A stretch of DNA of 23,629 nt from Gonium pectorale (lineage: Eukaryota; Chlorophyta; Chlorophyceae; Chlamydomonadales; Volvocaceae). The stretch is taken from the NCBI GenBank assembly GCA_001584585.1, contig LSYV01000174.1:1-23629 (forward strand). Direction: 5' to 3'. The notes under the pieces are model-generated. The model was not told where the DNA came from. It saw only the letters and a list, made by a program, of their open reading frames with translations, and ran no database searches. Shown here in pieces: positions 10,420-20,976 of the stretch (positions are counted from its first letter, which is position 1; each line of letters opens with the position of its first letter). The translations under genes were made by a program, and so were the position numbers.

Positions 10420-13400
10420 GGTCCGAGGTCGCCTGACTGAGTGACTTGCGCCTCGGCAGGATGCAGCGAAGCCGGCGGACGGGTGAACGGCTGCGGGCTG
10501 GGATGTTTCCTTGTGCATCGACCGCTGCAGCGAAGCGTGTGTGACTGTGGACTGCTGCGGAGCTGTCGTGGCCGGTCCCGGGCGGCGTATGGGTCTCGCA
10601 GCGCACGTTGGGTGCGGCGGCCGCACAGCCCTGCACTGGTGGTGCGCGGGAGGCGGGGACCGAGTTTGGTATCACTCGTGGTTGGGCCGGCAGGACAGGA
10701 GCGCTGCCATAGCGCGGGAGGGAACGGACGATGTGACGGGCGGCGGGTACGCATTTGGCTCCAGGCGCTTGGGCAGCGGCGCAGCCGGTTGCGCCAACTG
10801 GATTGGAGCGATCGCTGGGAAGGGGTGCTGTTTCCTACACCTCGTGCGGATGTCTAACAGAGGGTCCCAGCAGAGGGTCCTACCGGGAAGGTGCGACCAA
10901 TCAGCCCTCAGGCGTTACGAGGATGTTGGCCTTGCTCACGTCAAGGGTCAACTGCTTCCCCGTCGATCTTCAGCATCCTGCATGTTCGAGAAGAGACCCA
11001 CATCCCACGCATAGCGCACTGCTGGGCGGCGCACCGGCAGCTCCTGGCTTTGTGACGCAACCACTCCTGGAGCTAACCCCCAGGTTTGCGCATGGGACCA
11101 AGGCACTTTCCAATGATCTCTCCAATCGTCCAATACCCCCAGGGCGTGGTTGGTGGTGGGTTTCGAAACACGGACGGCGGGTTTCTCCTGACGGTGAAGG
11201 CGACGCAGGTCTCTTTGGGGGCCGGGACGGCCCCCCATGTGCCTTCCGCTTCGCCCGCTCGTTGTTGGTTTGTAGGGCTGTGTCATAGTGCGGGCTGCTT
11301 AATGCGCATCTATACAGGCGCGACGCGACGTACGAGTTGTATCATGCTGTTCCCGGCGACCTTTGTTCTCTGCACTCCCTTGCAAGTTGTACACAAGGGC
11401 CGTTCCTGCGTCGGAAGGTTGGCGGGTGGGGACACACAACGTTTCCACCTCGATCTCCCGGGCATGGTGGTCAGTGGCTCGTGCCTTCGTGTGTTTCATG
11501 TTGTATGCATTTTTGTGGTGCGATGCTACTCTGGGTGGGGCTGCTGATTGGCTTGTTGGACGGCGCGTATGATGCTCTGCCGCTCGCAACTTGAGCCGAC
11601 AGTTGGCGACGCGGACCGAGTTGCTGCAGCAGGGGCTGAGGCAGCGGTACGGTTTTAGTGACGCGCGCCGGGCACGCCACATGGCGAAGCCCCCGTGTTG
11701 TCGTGTTTGTGAGCCGATTGGTTGTTTGGTGGGCAGTTTGAGCCTGAGACTGGCGGCGGGGCGCGGGCGTACAGGCCTTTGCGCTGCGCCCGGGCGAGTC
11801 CCACAGCGGGGCTACATGTGTTTGTTGCGGCCGGGTGCTGTTGGGGTACCCGGCGGGTGAGCCCTGAGCTCCGCCTCAGCGGTCCTCGCTCCAGCGGCCC
11901 CAACTCATGAAGCACGCTATGGAGACGTGTCGCCCTCTCAAAGGCCCGGGCTGTGTATCGCGCGCTGTCTTTTATGCATAGTGCATGCGGTTATTCGGGC
12001 GCGCTCATCTCGGCGGGGAGCGCGCCCACGCCGGGTTCATTGGCGTGGTGGTGGCGCTTCCGAATGCCAGGTGGCGTTACAGTGCACTTTCACGAGTCGC
12101 GGGCCCACGCGTGTCGGCGGCCCCGCCGGCACGCGCTTTTGCAGGGGCCCGCCCACGAACTGCGATAAGGAATTGAAAGTGAATGTCGAATGAAACACTT
12201 ATTTATGCAAACGCCGCGACAAAGTGTCCGTGGGCGTTTCGTTTGGCGTCAGTGGGGGGTGATGGCAGAGTGCAAAGCGTAATTTGGGGCTGGTCGCTGG
12301 AATAATTGAGGACACCTGCGGGGCTGCTGAGCCAACTCGCTATGAACCTATGGCCCCGCCGCCCCGCTTCTATCGCCGCGGATTGTGATAGTTGCATATT
12401 ACGTGTTTGTTCTTTTCAAACCGTAACGGTAGGGGCATATTGCCCATCAGCGCGTGCGCCCGCAATGATTGCGGATGGTAATTAGCAATGCTACCCCCCC
12501 CCCTGTGTTGCTCTTCGAAGCCCCCATGCCCTGGCACCTGAACCCTCGCCCTCAATTCCAACTACCCAAGGCCTTTCCAAGAGCGCTGGTGCTTTGGAGG
12601 TGGCAACCCTTTGATCCATCATGACAGCACGGTCGGAAGCTCGCAACTCATGAACAGGGAAGATGGTTACAGCGCGCGTAGAGTGACCTCCGTGGGCACC
12701 GGTGTTCGTGTCATGGGCGATGGGCCTCTCTGGCGTCCCTTAATCCGCATCTTACGACGTAAAGCAGCAGGCGCCACTGGCCTCTGCATCAGCATTCTTG
12801 GCATTCAGCAGCAGCGCAGCAATAGCCGCCGCCGTCGCAGCAGCAACAACAAAACAGTCCTCAGGCCATATCTGGCAAAGCCATACAAGAACCTGCGCCG
12901 TCCGGTTCGGCCCAGGCGTGCGACGTCCGTACCACGCCGGCAGTACGCGGCAGCAAACTCGCTGTCGCCCAGCAAAAGAAATAAAGAATATTCAGAGGAG
13001 GCCACCGTGGACCCATCAAGGCGCTGAGGGCGGAAATGCCCAACGGAGCACGATAAACCGGAATGGATCCCGAAGAAAGAACGGGAAGCACGGAGCCAAG
13101 AAGTCCGTCCCTCTGCTGCTCACGGGCCCTTTTCCCGCTCGGCCCCACGCAAGCACCCCTCCAGCACATACCGTACCGTAGTCTCTTCACCAATCGTCTC
13201 ACCGCCGCCACCGACCAGCTATCCTCCACGCCAGCACCGAGGGGCACGCACGCATCACCTCACAAGCGGCCCTAACGCACGCCGTGCCCTCCCGCCGCCC
13301 GCCCCTATGGTCCAATGAACCTCTGCGTAGTCATCCCATGAGCGGACGCTGGATCGACGAAGAGGCGCTACCACCCCGCCTGCACCCCACAGCCGCCAGC

Positions 13401-13503
13401 CACTCATGCTGTCATGCAGCATGCCCCGCCCCCAGCGTGCTGCACGCCCCCGTGCGCGCGAAGCCCACCCCTGGCGTCCTGCGCTCGTTACCATCTTCCA
13501 CCC
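10420..13503. other. Long gene-poor stretch between convergent genes
   Basis: This should contain the 3' UTRs of the Kelch-RING gene (+) and of the small membrane-protein gene (-), which converge here. Open frames up to about 180 codons are seen on both strands but they lack motifs. 12611-13027 (+) is an Arg/Ser-rich frame that starts only with TTG and is probably not a gene. 12140-12500 is relatively AT-rich. I see no tRNA, rRNA or clear mobile element. Confidence 0.55.
12667..12671 (-). terminator. Minus-strand TGTAA polyadenylation signal candidate
   Basis: Plus-strand TTACA reads TGTAA on the minus strand, about 835 bases beyond the stop of the minus-strand gene at 13504. It is the first such motif I see downstream of that stop. 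Confidence 0.35.
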
Positions 13504-14324
13504 TCACTTCCCCTTGCTGCCCTTCTTGCAGCACGGCTTCACCGGCTCAGGCGCGGGGGGCGCGGGCGCGGGTGCGGGCGCCTGCTTGGGCTGCTTGATG
13601 AAGTTCTCGTGGATCCAGAACAAGCCGCCGCACAGCCCCAGGTAACCCAGCGCCCAGGGCGCCAGGGAGGAGAAGCCGAGCGGCTCGTCGCCGGGGGCAC
13701 CGCCGGCACCGCCCGAGCCGCCGCTGCCGCCCGAGCCGCCCGAGCTGCCGCCACCACCGGCGCCGCCGCCAGGGCCAATGCCGCTGGGGAACATGCGCGC
13801 GGCGCCGCCAGCAGGGCGCGAAAAGCGCGAGGGCATATCAACTGCAGGGGAAAAGACGCGGGGCAGGGACGCAGTCTGGTCATACAGGGCTCACGCCAGG
13901 GTGGGTGCCCCCCCTCCAAGTCAGCAGCCGCAGTCGCACCGGTGGTCATCGGTTGCGGCAACCGGCGACGCAGGACGGGACTGGCGTCCGCGCGCCATGC
14001 CACTAAACCTCCCATCCCACGTGCACGTGCTTCGTTAACGAGCGTCGACACCTATGCAAGTGCTGGTGCCGCATACCTTGGGGACATGGCACATGGCCGC
14101 CACTTGTGCACACGCCGCCCCGTGGAAGCCACGCGGGCCTCCGCCGCTGCCAACCCCTCCACCGCGTCCACCACTGCCACCCTCCCTTTGCAATAAGGAG
14201 CAAGCCTCCCGGCGCCAGGCGGTTACGCACGGCCCCAATACCCCACTACTGACACCCCACCACCCCGGTACGCACTCGGCGAGGAGGGGGCGCTGGGCGT
14301 CGCGGGCGCCACGGGTGTGGACAT
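13504..14324 (-). CDS. Small single-pass membrane protein, hypothetical
   Basis: The main exon 13504-13841 ends with TGA at 13504-13506. It encodes a Gly/Ser-rich stretch, then a hydrophobic segment (SLAPWALGYLGLCGGLFWIH) long enough to cross a membrane, then a Pro/Ala-rich tail closing with KPCCKKGSKGK. An acceptor with a pyrimidine tract (TTTTCCCCTGCAG) stands before it. A likely first exon lies at 14264-14324 (AACATGTCC start context, MSTPVAPATPSAPSSPSAYR), with donor at 14262-14263 giving about 132 residues in phase. A donor at 14270-14271 joined to a later acceptor also keeps frame, and a start at ATG 13836 (110 residues) is possible. The N-terminus is rich in Ser, Ala, Pro and Arg and nearly free of acidic residues, like an organelle transit peptide. 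Consistent G/C third positions support coding. No family recognised. Confidence 0.55.
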
Positions 14325-16287
14325 GTTGAAGCGGGTGGCGCCGCCGCCCGGGCGGCTGAAGCTCAGAGAGCCCACGGCCCCTGCGGCTCCGGGCACTGGG
14401 TCGGGGACGCCGCTGCGGCGGATCAACCAGGAGCGCGGGGGGGGGGGTACGGGGGGCGGGGGCGCGGGTACGGGGTGCGGGGCGTTAGGGGCGTGGGCCG
14501 GGGGAGGACAGCGGGGAAAGGACGTTGGCGGGCCCATGGCGGATCGGGCAGTTTACCGGGGGCGAGCGTGCCAGCGTAACACGCGGATAATCAGCGCAGT
14601 TGGAATTGGGGGAATGTGAGGACTGGTGGTGCGTGCGGCTGATCACGGGCTCCTCCGCCTGAGCCTTCTTCAAGCCCGGGACTTTCCAGGTCGTGCAGGG
14701 CACTGTACTTTTAGGCGCTATCCCGACCCACCCCTGTCCCTGACGACGTCACGCCTCCAGGGTGCATTAGGCCTACTGGGCCCACGTACCCTTCCCCTGA
14801 TGAGGTCCCACAACCAGGTACCTCAGTCAGCTAGTCCTCACGGTGGCCCACATGAGATCCCCCGGGGCCAGGCCCCCCTGCCCACCGGAACGCGCCGCCC
14901 GAGGGCCGCACCCCCACAGTGGGCACGTCGCCCTCGGCGTCGGATGGAATGTCATCACCCGAAGAAACTGCGCACATGGTTGGGCATGGAAGGAGGAAGT
15001 GGTTTGGCACGCTAGCGGCTTTGGATGGACAGGCATATATAGAGCGGTAAGGCGCGCGGTCCCATGGGGTGCAGCACAGACCACTGCAGGTGCATGGAAG
15101 GAGACGTAAGGAGAGATAAGGGGGAGGTCCAAAGCACCGGGAGTAGGAGCGCAAGTGGGTGAGGTCGCCGGTGAGTTGGGCGTGTTCGCAGGGCAAGGGG
15201 GACTGCCCCGCGGGCAGCGGCTGCGTAGACGCGCAGCGCAGAAGGCGCAAAGGTGTCGCTTGCATCCCCATGCAGAACCCAGGCGAGACAAGAGAACTGC
15301 CATGCATTCCGGTGCGGGGCAAGGCGCAACACCCAGCCACATGCCGAGACCGCTTGCCTGAGAAACGCGCTGCGCCACCTGGCCTGCTAGGAAGTGACGA
15401 AGGACCTGCGGTGGCACCGCTTGGTTCCCTCAGCCTGCGGGAGCTGCTCCAATCAGAGGAACGCACCTTGCGTTGCCCCGTTGGTCGACGACCGAGCCAC
15501 AAGAGACCTGCGACTCGCAACGGCCGGCCGACAGCATGTCCGAGAGGACGAAACAATGGAAGCCTGCATCCGACGCGCCGATGGAACACGTTTCACACAC
15601 GACAAAGGAGTTGTAGGCCGTCGTTGTAAGCAAACTAAACTGACCTGCATCGTCATTTTCGTCAGAATCGCATGCAGTGCATGCAAGCGCGAACGAGTGG
15701 GACCACGTCGAGGGAGTACGACGCCGACGACCGCTTTGAGCGCTTGACTCAATAGTTTCGCAACTTGGCTCACCTCTCTCCATATCTCCGCCTCGAACCC
15801 GAGTCGGAGCCCTGCACTTGCACTTTATGCAAGATATTGCCCATGAGAACCACCGCTTGTGAATTTAGCACCCCATTTGGCGCAATTGTGCGTTTTTGGC
15901 ACTCACCGTGCCGAGTGCGTGGTGTTGCGGGGGCAGCTTGCAGCATGCAGAGCGGTGTTTCTCCAACCTTCGATCTTGGCTAGCGTTCTTGCGTCGGGGC
16001 GATAATAGATAGCGTGGCCCTAGGTTCTGGGGTCGCCGTAAGCTCCAGTTTTTATGTGGCACACCCCGGCAGCGTGCGTCACGGCGTGCGTGTCACCGCA
16101 TTAGGGTCCAGGGTGTCACCGCTGCGTTCGAGCCTTCCCGCATCTCATGCTCGGCTCTTGTCGGGCGCTCCGAACCCTTACCTATCTTACTGCTTACCCC
16201 CCGTTTTGCATCGCCCTAGAGAAGGGACGAGGATCGCAATACCAGCAGTGCGTCGCCACGCCCCAACCTCCTATCGTGCCCTAACCC
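14325..16287. other. Gene-poor stretch
   Basis: Open frames up to about 250 codons on the minus strand (around 14831-15589) are Cys/Pro/Arg-rich and motif-free, and overlap equally long frames on the other strand, so I do not call them. A TATATAG block lies near 15036-15042 in GC-rich surroundings and could be a core promoter, but no gene can be tied to it. 15620-16060 is less GC-rich. The first part should hold the promoter of the minus-strand membrane-protein gene. Confidence 0.5.
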
Positions 16288-16296
16288 TCAACACTC

Positions 16297-16329
16297 TTGC
16301 CAAACGCTTGCCAAACGCTTGCCAAATGC
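16297..16329. repeat. Short tandem repeat, CTTGCCAAACG x3
   Basis: Three adjacent copies of an 11-base unit (the third ending ATG instead of ACG) lie at the 3' end of the PHD pseudogene frame. A related 16-base direct repeat, AAGGCCCGCAGGCGAC, occurs near 16377 and again near 16460. Confidence 0.7.
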
Positions 16330-17505
16330 AACAGCCACCACCAAGAACCCACCACCGAAACCTAAAGCCAACCACCAAGGCCCGCAGGCGACCACCCCGC
16401 CATACCCCCGAACCCCAAGCCCAACCACCAAACTCAGCGGGCCCCCTGCGACTAAGCGCAAGGCCCGCAGGCGACAACCCCCTCCCGCCTCCTGCTGCAA
16501 ATCGAAGGCCTTCTGAAGCTCCATAGCCGCCTCCGCCAATGCTCCGAGGGCCACCGCTGGCAGCGCGGTGGACTGGCTGGTCTCCACCGCAAGGTCCCGC
16601 CAGTGCTGCAGATCCGCACGCAGGTAGGCGAGCACGAAGTCGCGCCCAGCCTGCCACGGGCAAACTGGACGCGTCGCGCGGAGCCCCCACAGTGCCTGGT
16701 GTGCCAGGGCTTCCACCGGATCGTGGCGAGGCCCGGGAGAGTCTGGAGGCCCCCGTGCAGCCTCTGCCAAGTGGCGATAGCCGCGGGAGTCCAGGATGGC
16801 ACCGTAGTCGACGCTGTCAGTGTCGCTGCTGCTGGAGACCACCATCTCGCTGGGCGCCGGGCGGGGCGCCGCCGGTGGCGCTCGTTGGCGCCCGGAGCCC
16901 CCCAAAAGGAACCCAGACCGCAACCCTGCAGTACTGTCACGGCCTGCTGTTGAGCGCTTAGGTGCCGGGGCTGCTGTGGGGGCCTCCGCCTGCCGGCACC
17001 CCCGCAGTGGGTCAACGTCCATGCGGGAAGGCCCTCCTGCCACGTGCCCCGGGCCACCTGCCGCCACGACGGACGACCTCACAACCAAACCGGGCGGTGG
17101 GAGGGTGGTGTGTCCGGACGGTGACGGCGAGGATGGCGGCGGGAGCTGCTTCCCTTGCTTTGGCGATGGTGACGATGCGTGGGGCTGCCGCTGCTGCTGC
17201 TGCTAACGGGTCTGTGGCGGAGGTGTCGCCTGCTGGGGGGCTGAACTCGCGGGGAGGGCTGCTGGTGCCTCCTGGGCGGCGGACCGTGCGGCTACCTTGG
17301 CTGCGGCTACCTTGCCTGCTGGCACAATGGCGGGCGGGGCCTGGGCGCGGTGACGGGGATGCCGACTGCACCGGAGCCTCAGGCAGAGACGGCGACGCCT
17401 GCCAGACTCCGGCACCAATACCCGGCCCGTGGGGTGGGCGACCGAGCCACTGCCAGCGCCCGTGCCGCCCCTGCGACGGGGGACGACCCGCCGGCCTCCT
17501 CAACC

Positions 17506-17532
17506 AGATGTTACAGATGTTACAGATGTTAC
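17506..17532. repeat. Tandem 9-base repeat x3 containing minus-strand TGTAAC
   Basis: AGATGTTAC is present three times head to tail. On the minus strand each unit contains TGTAAC, matching the algal polyadenylation signal. In one frame it encodes Cys-Asn-Ile three times. It lies inside the broken PHD/retroelement region, where the reading frame is disturbed. Confidence 0.85.
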
Positions 17533-18196
17533 AGGTACCCGTCAAAGCCGGTGTGGCCATGGGGGCCGTCAACCACTCCAGCAGCTGCAGAGGTGGGACC
17601 GGGCCCTTCACTGGCCGGCGGCTGGGGTGTCCGCAGCCCCAGCCGCCGCCTCCACCGTTGAGCAGGGCGGCGGGGGTGTTGTGACGGAGGCGTCGACGAG
17701 GGGCACGCAGCATGCGCATACCCACTCCCCGGCAGGAGGCCCCGACAGGCCCAGGCAGTCAGCGTGCCAGCCTGTGCTGCAGGCGTCGCAGAGCAGCATG
17801 GGCCGTGCCCCGCTGGACTGCCGCATGCCACAGAGCTCGCAGGCCGCACTGCGGCGGCCTTTGAAGCGCCCGGGGCAGATAGGCGGCTCGACAACCTCGT
17901 CCCAGGGCTCCAGGCGTGACACACGATGCCGGGTCCGGGCCCCGTTAGGCCCCACAACGACAGCGATGCCCAGGGGCCCGGACGACTCGACCCGCCACGG
18001 CCCCAAACCGCCGACGGCCCTCACATAGGAACCTCAGTAAGTAAGTTGGTAACTTGGTGCATCATCTTCATCCTTCGGGTCGTCAGAGTCGTTGCAGGCT
18101 GACACCCAGCCGAGGCGCTGCTATTCTCCCGCCAGGCTTCTGGGCCCGCCGCTTCCACTCGGCCACCGCCTCTCGGCCGACTGTGTCACGGACCTC

Positions 18197-18370
18197 GCCT
18201 TCGGGCGTGTATGCTCGTAGAGGCGGGCTCCCTCTTTCTGTGCAGGTTTCTCATTTAACCTCAGCGACTTCGTTTGCCTCGCTCACGTGCCTTTTCTAGT
18301 ACGTCCGCATGCCCGTCCTACGGGAAACGTCGCGCCTTCGGGTGTGTATGGTCGTAGAGGTGTGGCTCCC
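18197..18370. repeat. Pair of 36-37-base direct repeats (18197-18232 and 18334-18370)
   Basis: GCCTTCGGG, GTGTATG, TCGTAGAGG and GGCTCCC occur in the same order in both copies with few differences. On the minus strand both copies read P-L-R-x-Y-T-P-E-G, so they look like a partial duplication of the upstream coding edge of the PHD retroelement remnant. Confidence 0.75.
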
Positions 18371-18945
18371 CCGAACTGCGTTACAAACGTTTTTTAACGG
18401 CCCCCATCGACCAGGAATCGCGAGCTTTAGCAGCCTGCCCGCGCCGCAATAAGCAGCCCACCCTGCCGAAATGTGCGACGCGGACCATCCATGCGCGGAC
18501 TGTAGGCGGCCGAGGCAAACAGGTGGGCGGATTCAGACTGGCTCCGTCCGCTCCGCTGGCGCCGCCTCTATGTCGTATACCAGGGCAACGTCGTCGGCAT
18601 GATGCCTTTACGAGGCCTATGGATTCAGCACCACCGTCGCAATGGGTAATGGCGGTGCCGCTGTCTGCCCTGAAACACCTTTGGGCCCTGACAGCAGGTT
18701 TGTGGTCCTGGTCCACGCATGGATGCGTTGGGGGCAGGGGTTGGGGGCTTCCACAGGATCAAAGCCATAAGGTGGTGCGGGAGTGCAGCAACACGCTTAC
18801 TAATGTGCCGCTTTGCTCACCCTCGAGCTTTTCCACAGGCAGCATTTGCCTTGGTCAGTGAAACGGCAAGGTCACATGGGTGATTCGGGGTCTTGCGGGA
18901 CGCAGGACGAAGCCTCAGTTCTGGTACCTGGCGGCGACATGCTAG
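18371..18945. other. Gene-poor stretch
   Basis: Only short, motif-free open frames are present. The sequence before 18946 may include an upstream exon of the following plus-strand gene, but I could not identify one. Confidence 0.5.
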
Positions 18946-19749
18946 CGTGTCACCATTTTAGCCGCCCCGAGGCTCAACCTTCCCGCCTCCACTCCCACGT
19001 TGGGCTCCGTCGGCCCGAGGCTCGACCTTCTGAGGAACCTGCTGCGGAATGCTGATGAGGAAGCTCAGGCTCGCGGACACCCCCGACGCCCCGAGAAGCC
19101 GCTGAGCACCAGGCGGAGGGACCTGCGGGCGGCGGGCGGCGGGAGGGCCGTCACGGCAGCGGCGGCGGCAGCGGCATTGGACGGCCGTTGGCGCAAGTCC
19201 CAGGGGCTGCCGGCAGCCCTCCCCCACCGATGGAAGATGGAGAGGGGCGCCGACGGCAGGGCCGTTGTGTGGGACGTCAACGGCGAGCGCAGCACCGTCG
19301 CCAAGTGCCGCGAGGCGGCATCAGTGGCGTCGGCGGCGTCGGCAGCGGCGTCAGATAACCAGGAGTGGCGCGAGTCCCAGGGGCTGCCGGCGTTCCTTCC
19401 CCACCGATGGAAGGTGGAGAGGGGCGCCGACGGCAGGGCCGTTGTGTGGGACGTCAACGGCGAGCGCAGCGCCGTCGCCAAATGCCGCGATGCATCGGCG
19501 GCGGCTGCGGGGGCGGCAGAGCGCCATGCAAAGCACAGGATTGGGAAGGAGTCCCTTGTCGTGCGCTTCAAGTGCGTGGACTGCAAGCGCACCTTGATGA
19601 CCGATGTGCAGCCCTGTGGCAGAGGCAAGACTTCCGTACAACTGTACTGCTCGAAGTCAACGCGAGGCGGCTGCGGGAAGATACGGATCGTGCCCCGGAG
19701 CAAGCTTAAGCAGCGGCAGAACGGCTCGTATGAGCTCCTTGGCGACTAG
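18946..19749 (+). CDS. Protein with two 59-residue repeats and a C-terminal putative zinc ribbon (5' end uncertain)
   Basis: The frame is open from just after TAG 18943-18945 to TAG 19747-19749, up to 267 residues. The first in-frame ATG is at 19237, inside the first repeat, so the natural start is probably in an upstream exon; an acceptor-like CACCATTTTAG ends at 18961. Two repeats begin at TGG 19189 and TGG 19366, exactly 59 codons apart. They share SQGLP, LPHRWK, ERGADGRAVVWDVNGERS and AKCR and are almost identical in DNA. An Ala-rich spacer follows each. The C-terminus has FKCVDCKRT, then YCSKSTRGGCGK and KLKQRQNGSYELLGD; the CxxC and C-x7-C pairs suggest a zinc ribbon. Strong G/C third positions and preserved frame suggest a functional or recently active gene. 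Basic, Trp-containing repeats plus a zinc ribbon would fit nucleic-acid binding, but I recognise no family. It may be repeat-associated given its neighbours. Confidence 0.55.
   Translation, partial: RVTILAAPRLNLPASTPTLGSVGPRLDLLRNLLRNADEEAQARGHPRRPEKPLSTRRRDLRAAGGGRAVTAAAAAAALDGRWRKSQGLPAALPHRWKMERGADGRAVVWDVNGERSTVAKCREAASVASAASAAASDNQEWRESQGLPAFLPHRWKVERGADGRAVVWDVNGERSAVAKCRDASAAAAGAAERHAKHRIGKESLVVRFKCVDCKRTLMTDVQPCGRGKTSVQLYCSKSTRGGCGKIRIVPRSKLKQRQNGSYELLGD
18987..19014. repeat. 28-base shared motif, copy 1
   Basis: CTCCACTCCCACGTTGGGCT followed by CCGTCGGC recurs at 20977-21004 with a single difference (CACGT versus CATGT). Copy 1 lies in the 5' part of the zinc-ribbon frame. It is flanked by CCCGAGGCTC(A/G)ACCTTC on both sides (near 18966 and 19014). 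Confidence 0.75.
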
Positions 19750-20298
19750 TGCCACAGCCCGGTTTCGCCGGAGCAACCATGCCCGTGGGGCGCTTGCCGC
19801 GGTTCAAGAACGTGATGAGCGAGCAATCCGGCACGGAAGGGCCTTTGAGCTCTCCCCGTGAGTCGTCCCCTTTGCTGGGACAGGCGGGGTGCCTGGCCCA
19901 GGACCTGAGAGTGTGGCCATTGCGGGTGAGTATGTACTTGGCTTTTTTTGGCTGGCGTGTGCGTTGCACTTGGACCTCGGTGAACTCCACGCCCGTGGCT
20001 CTGGTGGCGCATGTTATTGCCCCTTTGTCCTCGAGAGCGGTCCCGTGTGGCGTTTGAGCAGAGGCAGCTCGCTGGGCTGCGGGCGTGGAGGTTGTGAGCG
20101 GTCCCGCATGCCGCAGCTTCGGGTGCGTGCAGCACCGGCGTTACAAAAAGGAAACAGTGCAATTGCGGTACAGGACTATGCACAGTTTCGTTGGCGCGGG
20201 CTGGGTCTTTTATTGTACTGAGGGCTCATCATGGCGCATGTGTTGAAAAGGAAATCGCATACGACGAGCGTAAGCGCGAAAGTGACGCATGGCGCATG

Positions 20299-20303
20299 TG
20301 TAA
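20299..20303 (+). terminator. TGTAA polyadenylation signal candidate
   Basis: First plus-strand TGTAA I see after the zinc-ribbon gene, about 550 bases past its stop codon, which is a typical distance for volvocine 3' UTRs. No downstream cleavage evidence is available. Confidence 0.35.
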
Positions 20304-20976
20304 GCCCGGAGTTGAACGCAGTAGGTATGAATGGAACGGCACGCTAAAATGCATAGCTCGTCCTATGCAAGATGTTTACTACGACGTTCAGCGACCGTTT
20401 GAGGCGGCGTGAGGCGTAGGGGAGCTGCAGGAGGCCCCGCCTTATCGGTCAGTGCTGAGAACGGCCCCGTTCATTACATTGTACAACCGCCGGTGATGGA
20501 ACGTAGGAAGGTTGCTCAGGTGGCCGTATGTAGGGCTTCTTCCGGCGCTCAGCGGGAACGTGGACATTTATACGGACATGGACAAGACGGTGACGGGTGT
20601 CACGCCATATCATGTGTTTGACAGGATGCGTGGCAACACGGGAAAGTCCGTGTTGTGCAGGGAAGGCTGGGCATGACCCTGCATGCATGGCGGGTCCATG
20701 GGACCAGGCGACGGGCCGGTCGTGGAGTAAAGCCTCCCATGGACGTCTAGGATCTGCCTCCTCCCTGTAAAGCAATCAGCCGGCTCATCAGGCGACACGA
20801 GGAGACCACGCACCGCATGCACGGCGCCGCGCGTCAGCCCCTGCTGCACTCGTCCGCTGCGTATGTACCAGGCCCTCGTGTACGGCAATGCTCGATATGC
20901 TGGATGGCCCAGGTGCGTATGTGCGTGCGTGCTACACCGCACAATGCCGTACATAGTACATTCTGCGTACTCCCAG

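Larger units (their letters stand above)
16288..18232 (-). pseudogene. Degenerate retroelement-type coding region with PHD finger
   Basis: Read on the minus strand from 18232 downward. A segment with YTPEGEVRDTVGREAVAEWK is followed by a frame change near 18120. The next frame (CNDSDDPKDEDDAP) hits TGA at 18034-18036, continues with GPWRVESSGPLGIAVV and HRVSRLEPWD, which resembles the C-terminal barrel of LTR-retrotransposon integrases, and then a PHD finger at about 17720-17860 (CELC, CDAC, WHADC, CACC). TGA at 17608-17610 ends this; the next stretch reads better in another frame. The original frame resumes by about 17350, is broken by TAG at 17203-17205, and continues from about 17088 with SSSSDTDSVDYGAILDSRGY and a helical tail to TGA 16288-16290. 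The open pieces 17608-18024, 17203-17418 and 16288-17088 are all in one frame, which argues for a single ancestral coding region. No intact RT, protease or LTRs were seen, so the element is 5' truncated. PHD finger is clear; integrase relation is inferred. Confidence 0.6.

Noticed and set aside
10511..11014. 167-codon frame after the Kelch-RING gene
   Set aside because: No recognisable motif, uneven codon use, and other frames of similar length overlap it; more likely 3' UTR or intergenic.
12611..13027. Arg/Ser-rich 138-codon plus-strand frame
   Set aside because: Starts with TTG only, no domain, and falls where the minus-strand gene's 3' UTR should be.
14831..15589. 252-codon minus-strand frame
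   Set aside because: Cys/Pro/Arg-rich with no motif and no coding bias; equally long frames overlap on the other strand.
16250..16290. Telomere-like repeat (CCCTAACCCT)
   Set aside because: Only two partial units; the green algal telomere unit is CCCTAAAA and no array is present.
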